64,000 nt of DNA. It comes from an uncultured Clostridia bacterium (GTDB lineage: Bacteria; Bacillota; Clostridia; UBA1381). Made by a program: the position numbers and the translations under genes. The notes under the pieces are model-generated. The model was not told the origin of the DNA and made no database searches. It was given only the letters and a program-made list of their open reading frames with translations. The stretch lies in assembly GCA_947628515.1 (NCBI GenBank), contig CANRAG010000001.1:1-64000 (forward strand). Reading direction: 5' to 3'. Positions 45,601-52,653 of the stretch are shown here, one piece after another. How positions within the stretch are numbered: the stretch's first letter is position 1; each line of letters opens with the position of its first letter.

Positions 45601-47228
45601 AATTTGTCCGTCCGATAACGGAGAACTCGCAGGTTATTATAGACGCTCTCGAGAAGTTCGATTGGAAGCTTGACCCGGTGCTTGACAAGCCGGAATACAA
45701 AATTCCTACCGAGTTTACAACCGGCGACGGGAAAACGGTTGTGATAACGCCTTCCGTTTCCGGCGGCAACGGTACCGATGATGAACAAGCGGCGGCAGCG
45801 GTAAGCTTTGACGGAGCCGCGATGCGCGTTGTTCGCCCCGAGATAACGGATATAACGCAGCCGCCGGAAAACTTTGATATTACCGTCGCAATAACGCTTA
45901 CATTCACTTATCTTGACGGCGAGCCGCTTAAGCTGACTCAATACGCGACTGTGCCGCGCCGCAAGCTTATGGAGAGCGTGACCGACAAATCGAAGGCGGA
46001 GGCGCTTTGCGACGGCGACAGCGCAACCGGCTGGACATATAACGGCGAGGCTCTCGAACTTGTCTTTGACAAGCCGTACTCGATAGGTCATATCTATGCC
46101 GAGGGCAAATACGGCGGAATAAAATATTATTATACCGCCGACGGAAAGAACTATGAAATTTTGGATACCTTCCCGGTCGAGGCAATCGGACTGAAAGTCG
46201 AGCTTGGCGGCATAGGCGGATTTTTAAGCGAGCTGGAGCCTGTAACCTCGTCGTTTTATGACAGCGTTATCGCGGCGATAAAGGATTTTGAAAGCTTTGA
46301 ATACACACAAAATCTGTCGATGCTTACAAACAGCGGATATCTTACTCTGCCGACCGCCACACCGGCGGGCACAAGACTGCAATGGTCGGTAAGAGGATCG
46401 GGAGTGAACCAATACGGCGCCGTAACGCAGACAAGCTCGGTGCAGACCGCGTATCTGACGGTTTGCCCGCTGGATCCTAACGGCGACCCGATAAACGGCT
46501 ATTCCAAAACATATACGGCTACCGTAGCGGCAAAAGCCGCTTCGTCGGGCGGTTCGTCCGGCGGCGGTGGTGGCGGCGGAGGCGGCGGAGGCAGTGTAAA
46601 GAGCGGACTGACCTTCCAAACACCGACTACCGCCACATCCGGAAATCCCGAATCACCGCCCGCCGTCACGGCGCGCTTTGGCGATTTGCGGGAGCATGAA
46701 TGGGCGAGAGACGCCGTGGAGGCGCTTGCGAAAAAGGGCATAATAGACGGCAAGGCGGACGGCGTGTTTGCGCCTGACGATAACATAACCCGCGAGGAGT
46801 TCGTGAAGCTCATCATAGCGGCGCTTAATGTCGATACCGATATTCCCACAGCTGTGGAATTCACGGATGTTCCTTCCGACGCATGGTATATGCCGTATAT
46901 CAATGCCGCCTCGGCGAACGGAATAATAACAGGAATAAGCGATACGGAATTCGGCGCGGGCAGAGCTGTCACGAGAGAGGATATAGCGGTTATTATGTAC
47001 AGGGCTGCCGCGGCATGCGGATACGTTATTGACGCGACTGCGGAAATGCCCGACTTTACGGATAAGGACGATATATCCGATTACGCGGACGAAGCATTAG
47101 GTAAGATATCGGAAGCCGGAATTATCACGGGCTATGAGGATAATTCCGTAAGACCGAAAAACAGCGCGACGCGCGCGGAGACTGCTGTTATGGTTTATCG
47201 GCTTCTGATAAATATAAAATTATTATAA
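42687..47228 (+). CDS. Large SLH-anchored surface protein with two tandem beta modules
   Basis: Surface protein of 1513 residues: signal peptide (about 1-23), acidic stretch, module A (about 50-390), module B (about 685-1015), Ig-like parts after each module, a run of about eleven glycines, and three C-terminal SLH repeats (about 1330-1510: FGDLREHEWARDAVEALAKK, FTDVPSDAWYMPYINAAS, FTDKDDISDYADEALGKI). Modules A and B are homologous: each has GFG.[YF]SA, YGSYT, GFYVD..RN and a following NH/NQ-rich half ending in DSYGR. A third copy starts the 48.7-kb gene. Each copy resembles a concanavalin-like sugar-binding fold, though I cannot name a family. AAGGAG precedes ATG 42687. Probably tethers polysaccharide to the wall. 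Confidence 0.78.
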   Translation: MNKRALSAALAAALLLVSVPSYAETEAEPAYEDFEEEYYEPEPDMSIAAVSRDGLFSDDFENGSLSQWTSSSVLEKSGIDGFGEYSAKLAFPEQRQISKVNLAFYGSYTVSYDVYLQTLVPGFYVDMIRNRTTSDSQYKFNDRLMFEKGTGSIIDQNLAEATGYYVKAGQKYHVEWHYAGTENHFTVTISGVLGTSADDDGSQMTVTVIDKDIPDKTMNNVTSPYSYTVGTYFVANSTKADDYAEGGIYLDNVMYEADGITVEPGDFGLGDSSITFKCNQFIDKTTKDNIVITRGGEALAAGTDYSVSYGASKDGVYCQNPTVVFNEPVTEAVRFDFTGVNDSYGRSLEYVANLPATHDSLVLAAAYDEFSEQFNIPSVLDEGVYTFPQTFTSSRYPGETVNISYSAVGRGRTSDYRANETAVVDGGTITVRRVGVDDITLEPQDFDASLTISASLSYNDEVPRVLSKDTSVMRDKILERAVNYNSEIASLCDGDNLTGITVTEPEKEYIIELDAIYPVGRVYTDGTYSGVSVYYSVNGGEYTPAGDDPFKADRLKIVVTGSGEYMLSEVEPLYSSYFDSYFAIIDDFEAWDYTGNLTGLTKSDTLLLPSETDNGTRLVWSSDSVCLDVETGAIRQKTSEQTVTLTVMPLDAAGKAITACKKTYTAVIAAKSGSSMVNTAAEFSDNFESGSNSGWTNYTAEVVPTDIEGFGDFSARISSTKTRQLSKTGLSFYGSYTIEWDVYMDDMNAGFYVDVLRNGSGAAYQDRLYFSRGTGKLVFDGADTGYYGKSGLYHVRWVVDGINKTYTIYVSGRLAAKQADEGTDYTDLCVLDNKAIPETTVSGNKQEYEFTSGITFIGSSQTDSEYTGCMYIDNVKISADDFKYTLDDFPFGATELKMHTNHYIPQEELQNIVVTDGSQKLIAGTDYSLSYEYKSGDNVASPIFVFTDGINSPLRFNLDNVRDSYGRPIGGEFVRPITENSQVIIDALEKFDWKLDPVLDKPEYKIPTEFTTGDGKTVVITPSVSGGNGTDDEQAAAAVSFDGAAMRVVRPEITDITQPPENFDITVAITLTFTYLDGEPLKLTQYATVPRRKLMESVTDKSKAEALCDGDSATGWTYNGEALELVFDKPYSIGHIYAEGKYGGIKYYYTADGKNYEILDTFPVEAIGLKVELGGIGGFLSELEPVTSSFYDSVIAAIKDFESFEYTQNLSMLTNSGYLTLPTATPAGTRLQWSVRGSGVNQYGAVTQTSSVQTAYLTVCPLDPNGDPINGYSKTYTATVAAKAASSGGSSGGGGGGGGGGGSVKSGLTFQTPTTATSGNPESPPAVTARFGDLREHEWARDAVEALAKKGIIDGKADGVFAPDDNITREEFVKLIIAALNVDTDIPTAVEFTDVPSDAWYMPYINAASANGIITGISDTEFGAGRAVTREDIAVIMYRAAAACGYVIDATAEMPDFTDKDDISDYADEALGKISEAGIITGYEDNSVRPKNSATRAETAVMVYRLLINIKLL

Positions 47229-47246
47229 AAAGGAGGAACAAAATAA

Positions 47247-48497
47247 ATGAAATGTAAAAAAGTATTGGCGGCTCTTACAGCCGCGGCTGTTGTGTCGGGA
47301 GTACCGATGATTTCGGCGCTGGCGAAACCGCAGACAATCACGGAGTATGATTTTGATAAATCAACGCCGGAGGGCCATAAATACGATGTTAAAGAAAATA
47401 ATGTGAACAAAGACTACGGTAATTCGGCATGGTTGAAGGAAGCGGAGAATAATAATGGCGCAAATCAGCTTAATGTTAACGTTCCGTCTGCTGCCGGTTA
47501 TAAGAGCGCGGTATTTAGCTTTGAAGCGGGAAGAGCTAAGTCAACGGGAGCTTTAAGGCTGGTATTGGTCGGTTCCGATAATACAGCATATAATATAGTT
47601 CAAATTGACAGTGGCGGAGGCTCATTGCTGAAATTTGACATTTCTCCCGATAATACAATAAAATCACCTGTTGTATCAGATAAGGTCTATGCTAATGTCG
47701 GATATATGCATAAAATCACTTGCGTTGTAACGGGCAACAAATTTGATGTGTATATCGGCAAAGGGGCGGACAAAGCAATTACCGGTGCTTATAGAGATTT
47801 AACATCAAACGAAGCTTACGGCTATGAACTGTACAGCGGAACCCTGCCGGACGGCGTAAACGTAAAAACCTTCAGGCTCCAGGAATGGCCCGGCGGAAAC
47901 GAGTCTTGGAAGTGGATGATAGATAATGTATCCCTGACAGCAGACTACGGCAGCGATGATGAAATCAATACGCTGGACAAACTCAAGTCAGCTATAGAGA
48001 GCGGACAAGGGGAAATTACAATACCTGACAATACGAAGCTGAGCATAGCAGCCGGTCCCGATGCGGCGTCGCAAACAGCCCTTCGTTTAAATGCGAATCA
48101 AAGGATAATCGTTCCCGAAGGCAGCTCTATAGTGGGTTACGGTCATATTTACGCACCTGAAGGCTCCGCTGTTGTTTATAAGAAAACTGAAAACGACAAA
48201 TCGGTCGATTACTCCTTCACCGGTATATTGACCTATAACAAAGATGCGTCTAAGCCGCAACCGATAAATAACAATACTATGTATGTATCATCGGACGGAA
48301 TGACGGGCTTTATAAGGTGCGTAAAAGAAAACTTTGGGGATATAAAAACGGTGACAATAAAAACATCGGACAAAGGAACATTAAACTTATCATTGGAAGA
48401 ACGGTTCCCAACGGTGACGGGCGACAGCAGTGTTGTATTCGGATTGATAATCACGGACGCGGGAAACACAAAGATCACATCGGTTACGGTAAAATAA
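47247..48497 (+). CDS. Secreted beta-rich protein, function unknown
   Basis: Secreted protein of 416 residues with a signal peptide (about 1-26, ending SALA). The first 230 residues look like a laminin-G/concanavalin-type sandwich: ITEYDFDKSTPEG, ALRLVLVGSDNTAYNIVQID, KITCVVTGNKFDVYIG, WKWMIDNVSLTADYG. The rest is strand-rich with no catalytic pattern that I recognise. GGAGGAAC precedes ATG 47247. Only 18 bases separate it from the SLH protein, and 22 bases lie between its stop and the 53-residue peptide gene. A role in polysaccharide binding is plausible from the fold and operon, nothing more. Confidence 0.7.
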   Translation: MKCKKVLAALTAAAVVSGVPMISALAKPQTITEYDFDKSTPEGHKYDVKENNVNKDYGNSAWLKEAENNNGANQLNVNVPSAAGYKSAVFSFEAGRAKSTGALRLVLVGSDNTAYNIVQIDSGGGSLLKFDISPDNTIKSPVVSDKVYANVGYMHKITCVVTGNKFDVYIGKGADKAITGAYRDLTSNEAYGYELYSGTLPDGVNVKTFRLQEWPGGNESWKWMIDNVSLTADYGSDDEINTLDKLKSAIESGQGEITIPDNTKLSIAAGPDAASQTALRLNANQRIIVPEGSSIVGYGHIYAPEGSAVVYKKTENDKSVDYSFTGILTYNKDASKPQPINNNTMYVSSDGMTGFIRCVKENFGDIKTVTIKTSDKGTLNLSLEERFPTVTGDSSVVFGLIITDAGNTKITSVTVK

Positions 48498-48519
48498 GAT
48501 AAAAGGAGTGACTATTATT

Positions 48520-48681
48520 ATGAAAAAGACATATGAGCTTCCCGAAATGAAGGTACAGAAATTCCGCGGCGAGATCGTCACAGCCTCGGGCAAGTTTGCC
48601 GCTTATGATGGCGCGGTAAAGGACATAACCGGCGTTGATAATTTATTTACGGTGAAATTAAGCGATATACTTATCTATTAA
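48520..48681 (+). CDS. Small peptide of 53 residues, function unknown
   Basis: Short gene with a clear ribosome site (AAGGAG at 48503-48508) and ATG 48520, ending TAA 48679-48681. The product starts MKKTYELPEMKVQKFRGEIV, continues TASGKFAAYDGAVKD and ends SDILIY. It has no signal peptide or membrane segment. The leader-like part (charged start, PEM-V--F pattern, ending TASG) resembles short unannotated peptides I recall from gut Clostridia, but I cannot verify that. It is not an obvious toxin, antitoxin or ribosomal protein. It lies in the GAG operon 22 bases after a secreted protein gene and 23 bases before another. Coding is supported by spacing, ribosome site and codon choice like its neighbours. 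Confidence 0.72.
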   Translation: MKKTYELPEMKVQKFRGEIVTASGKFAAYDGAVKDITGVDNLFTVKLSDILIY

Positions 48682-48704
48682 TCAAAGAGAAATGGAGGAG
48701 AGCA

Positions 48705-51380
48705 ATGAAATCAAAAAAAATAACAGCGCTTTTAAGCGCCGCCGCGCTCGCTTTTTCGGCATTGGCAATGCCGACGGGCATATGCGCGGAAGACGATCCG
48801 ACAGAACTGTTTTATGATGATTTTGAGGAAGGAAAGGCTCCGGAAGGCTGGACTGCCACAAATCTTGACAATCGCTTTGAGGCTTCTAATGTGGAAGGCT
48901 TCGGTAATTACAGCATGACATTTGAGGGAGCCGGATCAAATCTGAACAGAACCAACCTTAAGATATACAGCCCTTTCACGTTTTCGATGGATTTCTATAT
49001 GACGTCGCTTAACGCCGGCTTCCGTGTGGACTTGATACGCAACGGCGGCAACTATAATTCCAATGACCGTGTGCGCGTTTGGGGCAAGGGCGGTTATATA
49101 GCAAGCGGACATACCAATACCGGATACTATCTACAAGCAAACGAGAAATATCATATGGACTGGGTGGTAGATCCCATGACAAAGACCTATGAAGTTTATG
49201 TAACCGGTAAGGTAACCAAAAAGAACACGGGAGCGGTATCCGACGAAAAGCTTCTCGTTATCTCCGGTGAATTTGCCGACACCACACTTAACGGAGAGGA
49301 GTCGCCTTATAAGTATTCAAGCGGAATATATATCGTTTCCGAGCCGGAAAAGAATACGACCGATAAGGTTTACATAGATAATCTTAAACTTTCCTATGAA
49401 TACCCCAAAATCGAACTTTCCGGCACGCCCGTTTGCGAAGATATGGAGATCGAGTTTGCAACCAACTCATATTTTTATACCAATCCGGACACGAGTAAAA
49501 CAGGAACGCTTGCCATTTTTAAGGACGGCAACAAGCTCGAAGACGGTCAGTTCGGAGTGAGCTGGACAAAGCTTGATGATGCGAATTTTTCCACGGGACC
49601 TACGGTACAGATATATGATGGTCTTGAGGCGGGAGAATATAAGGTCACCTTTAACGGTATGAAGGATATGGGAAAAGTATGGGAGAGAGCAGGCATGGAA
49701 GGCGGTTTACAGTTCGACTGCGAGTTTACCGTATTGCCAAAAGGCGCGGAGGATCCGTTAAAAGGCGTTATTCCCGATGATCCGTCGCTTAAGGTATCCG
49801 ACGGCGTGATAAGCGGCGTTGTTGACGGCTATCCCACAGAAGAGTTTAAGAAGGCTATATCCTCCGCCGCTCCGGGATGGACCATACAGCTTATCGGCGA
49901 GAACGGCATGACGGTTTCCGACTGCATTTTCGGCGGACAGACACTCAAGCTTTCAAAGGTGATTGACGGCGTAAACTGCGAATACGAATATAAGCTGCAG
50001 TCTGGCGAAAAGCTCTTTGCGACGGGCTTTAATACCGCTCCCGCCGAACAATCGCTTACAAAGGATCACAGAACGACAACGGAGATAAACAATATGTTCC
50101 CGTCAACCGAAACGGAAACAAGGGAGGTAGAAGCCAAACCGAATAATAAGGAGCAAAAACCACAGAACAACTGGAACGCCGCTAATTTCCAGAATGCGTT
50201 CGCTCCGAAAGACGGACAGTCGATAACGAAGGAAATACCGGATAACAAGAGCGACTACGCTCTCGCGTTCAAGTCGGTAAATTGTACCGAAGCGGGCAAT
50301 TTACAGCTCCTTAAGGATTTCTATGTGCCGGATGACGATTATTATCCCGTGGCGGTGAATTTGGATGTATATCCCGACGGCGAGGGCACCGTTCAGCTGA
50401 ATTTGAAGGCTGACTATTATAACGGTGAAGCAAAAACGGCAAGTCTTACAAATCTTGTCACATTTGCGGCTTATGACGAGATATTGAGCACGACGGACAG
50501 CGTGTCAAAGTATGCGCCCGAGCACTGGTATCATGTTTCAATCGTGCTCGACAAGGTCGTAGAGGACAGTGCCACGAAAAAGACGGCTTATGTGTATATT
50601 AACGGTGAGCGTGTAAACACATATGATTTCTCGGACAAAACTTCTTCTTACGGAAATGAAAACTTCTATTCGCTGACGCTGCAGGAGCAATCTGCGCCGG
50701 ATGTTGATACGACGACGTATTTTGACAATCTTTCCGTGACAAGGCTGTACAACGCTTCAGCTGCGCCGTCGCAGTATATAGCGGTTCCGGAAGCGGTATC
50801 GAATACATATGTTATAGATGAGTCAGCCGGTACGGTGACCGTTCCGGAAGGAACCGACCCGACGAATGTTCTCAAAGACGTGCCGGGCTGGACAAAGACA
50901 GTTAAAGACAATGATATAATCTATACATACGGCGAGCATATACAGTCATTTGTCGTACAGTATGCGGATCCGTCCGAGCTGCCGAGCGAGCAGCCGAGTG
51001 AGCAGCCGAGCGAGGATCCGTCCGAGCAGCCGAGTGAGCAGCCGAGCGAGGATCCGTCCGAGCAGCCGAGTGAGCAGCCGAGCGAAAAGCCGTCAGGCGA
51101 GCTTTCGGCAACCATACCGGATATAAACGCGGCGGGAAGCTATGACATAGTTGTAAACAGCGTTTCGGACGAGGGAACCGCCGTGGTTGCCGTGTACGGA
51201 ACGGACGACACGCTTTTGATGCTGACAACCGCGAAGTTTACAGCCGGAGAAACAACCGTGCCTTTTGAGCTTTCCGAGGAAACGTTTGGAAAAGCCGGCA
51301 GAGTGGCAGTGTACTTACTCGACAGTCTCGAACAGATAAAGCCGCTTGCGGAAAAGACCGGAAAAGAGGTAGTGAAATAA
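48705..51380 (+). CDS. Secreted multidomain protein with third copy of the tandem module
   Basis: Secreted protein of 891 residues: signal peptide (about 1-28, GICA); module about 35-235 homologous to modules A and B of the SLH protein (FYDDFEEG, GFGNYSMTFEG, GFRVDLIRNGG, VYIDNLKLSYE); an Ig-like part; a second concanavalin-like region (about 485-690, containing WYHVSIVLDKV and TTYFDNLSVTRLYN); a PSEQ linker (about 760-800); and a C-terminal module ending YLLDSLEQIKPL that resembles the ends of the pectin enzymes. ATG 48705 follows GGAGGAG. No catalytic residues are apparent. Without SLH repeats it is probably released or bound through another partner. Likely a carbohydrate-binding protein, low certainty. 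Confidence 0.75.
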   Translation: MKSKKITALLSAAALAFSALAMPTGICAEDDPTELFYDDFEEGKAPEGWTATNLDNRFEASNVEGFGNYSMTFEGAGSNLNRTNLKIYSPFTFSMDFYMTSLNAGFRVDLIRNGGNYNSNDRVRVWGKGGYIASGHTNTGYYLQANEKYHMDWVVDPMTKTYEVYVTGKVTKKNTGAVSDEKLLVISGEFADTTLNGEESPYKYSSGIYIVSEPEKNTTDKVYIDNLKLSYEYPKIELSGTPVCEDMEIEFATNSYFYTNPDTSKTGTLAIFKDGNKLEDGQFGVSWTKLDDANFSTGPTVQIYDGLEAGEYKVTFNGMKDMGKVWERAGMEGGLQFDCEFTVLPKGAEDPLKGVIPDDPSLKVSDGVISGVVDGYPTEEFKKAISSAAPGWTIQLIGENGMTVSDCIFGGQTLKLSKVIDGVNCEYEYKLQSGEKLFATGFNTAPAEQSLTKDHRTTTEINNMFPSTETETREVEAKPNNKEQKPQNNWNAANFQNAFAPKDGQSITKEIPDNKSDYALAFKSVNCTEAGNLQLLKDFYVPDDDYYPVAVNLDVYPDGEGTVQLNLKADYYNGEAKTASLTNLVTFAAYDEILSTTDSVSKYAPEHWYHVSIVLDKVVEDSATKKTAYVYINGERVNTYDFSDKTSSYGNENFYSLTLQEQSAPDVDTTTYFDNLSVTRLYNASAAPSQYIAVPEAVSNTYVIDESAGTVTVPEGTDPTNVLKDVPGWTKTVKDNDIIYTYGEHIQSFVVQYADPSELPSEQPSEQPSEDPSEQPSEQPSEDPSEQPSEQPSEKPSGELSATIPDINAAGSYDIVVNSVSDEGTAVVAVYGTDDTLLMLTTAKFTAGETTVPFELSEETFGKAGRVAVYLLDSLEQIKPLAEKTGKEVVK
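51012..51083 (+). repeat. Two perfect 36-bp repeats coding the PSEQ linker
   Basis: Units 51012-51047 and 51048-51083 are identical, each made of 12-base steps coding EDPS, EQPS, EQPS. Shorter degenerate units precede them from about 50970. Confidence 0.85.
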
Positions 51381-51410
51381 TTTGCCAAGGCATTATACGG
51401 AGAATTTACA

Positions 51411-52619
51411 ATGACAGTTTTTAAAGAAGCTCTTAAGCTTGACTGGAAGGCTCTCGCAGCCGAAATAGATAATCAAGTGTTTGCCAAAACGCTTGATCAT
51501 GCCGTTAAAAAGGTATCGGACAATCTGATACCTTTTACCGGCAAATTTCCGTCGTCGGGCGGAGTGAACGGAGTGTATCAGCCCACGGAAAACGCGGATG
51601 AATTTCTTTATTCCGATTGGACCAGCTCCTTCTGGACAGGTATGATATGGATTTGCTATGAGCTCACCGGTGACAGTCGTTTTAAGGAAACCGGACTGTC
51701 GCACAGCGCAAGCTTCCGCGAACGGTATGATAAAAATATTATTCTCGATCATCACGACATAGGCTTTTTGTTTACGCTTTCCTGTGTCGCGGCATATAAA
51801 ATTACCGGCGATGAATTTTCGCGCGAGACGGCTCTGCTTGCCGCGCGCAAGCTTGCAAGCCGTTTTCGCGACAAAGCGGGGATTATTCAGGTAAGAGGCA
51901 GACTTGACGATATGGAGAATGAAGCGCTCGGCGAGTTTATCATAGACTGCTGCATGAACCTGCCGTTACTGTATTGGGCGGCTCGGGAGACGGGCGACAG
52001 AAGCTTTTCGGACAAGGCGTATTCGCATATAAAGAACGTGCAGAAATACATGGTTAGACCCGACGCTTCGACATATCAGAATTTCCGAAAGGATATTGCC
52101 ACAGGCGCGCCTATAGGCGGCTGGATCGCTCAGGGCGACTCTCATGACGGCGCCTGCTGGTCGCGGGGACAGGCATGGGCGATGTACGGTCTGCCTTTAA
52201 GTTATAATTATACCGGAGACGCAACGCTGCTTGAAACGTGCAAAGCGGTAAGCAATTATTTTCTTAACCGTCTGCAATCGGATTTAGTGCCGAACTGGGA
52301 TTTCTATTATAAGACAGACGAGGATCAGCGCGACACCTCAGCCTCCGCCGTTGCGGCATGCGGACTGCTGGAACTGGCGAGAAATCTTCCCGTTACCGAT
52401 TCGGACAGGGAAGTCTACGAGGCTGCCGCAAAGACTCTTATATACGCGCTTATAAAGAATTATCTTTATTGTGACGGGGAAAGTCCGAACGCGATTTTGA
52501 AATCGGGTGTTTACGCAATGCGTACAAATCTTTGCGTTGACGAGCCGGTAATATGGGGAGATTATTTCTTCATGGAGGCGCTGCAAAGACTTACTCATTA
52601 TTACCGGTCATTCTGGTAG
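51411..52619 (+). CDS. Unsaturated glucuronyl hydrolase (GH88)
   Basis: Cytosolic GH88 enzyme of 402 residues with no signal peptide. It removes the 4,5-unsaturated uronic acid that lyases leave on GAG fragments, releasing 4-deoxy-5-keto-uronate and an amino sugar. The alpha/alpha barrel shows DWTSSFWTGMIWICYE, LDHHDIGFLF with Asp116, EFIIDCCMNLPLLYWAA with Asp179, and ACWSRGQAWAMYGL; the two aspartates match the known catalytic pair. ATG 51411 has GGAG eleven bases upstream. Located between secreted proteins and PL8 lyases, it acts after import. GH105 enzymes share the fold but the HHDIGF and CWSRGQAW motifs favour GH88. Stop is TAG. Confidence 0.93.
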   Translation: MTVFKEALKLDWKALAAEIDNQVFAKTLDHAVKKVSDNLIPFTGKFPSSGGVNGVYQPTENADEFLYSDWTSSFWTGMIWICYELTGDSRFKETGLSHSASFRERYDKNIILDHHDIGFLFTLSCVAAYKITGDEFSRETALLAARKLASRFRDKAGIIQVRGRLDDMENEALGEFIIDCCMNLPLLYWAARETGDRSFSDKAYSHIKNVQKYMVRPDASTYQNFRKDIATGAPIGGWIAQGDSHDGACWSRGQAWAMYGLPLSYNYTGDATLLETCKAVSNYFLNRLQSDLVPNWDFYYKTDEDQRDTSASAVAACGLLELARNLPVTDSDREVYEAAAKTLIYALIKNYLYCDGESPNAILKSGVYAMRTNLCVDEPVIWGDYFFMEALQRLTHYYRSFW

Positions 52620-52653
52620 GTATGTTAAACGCGGGCAGAGGAGAGAAGCCGAT

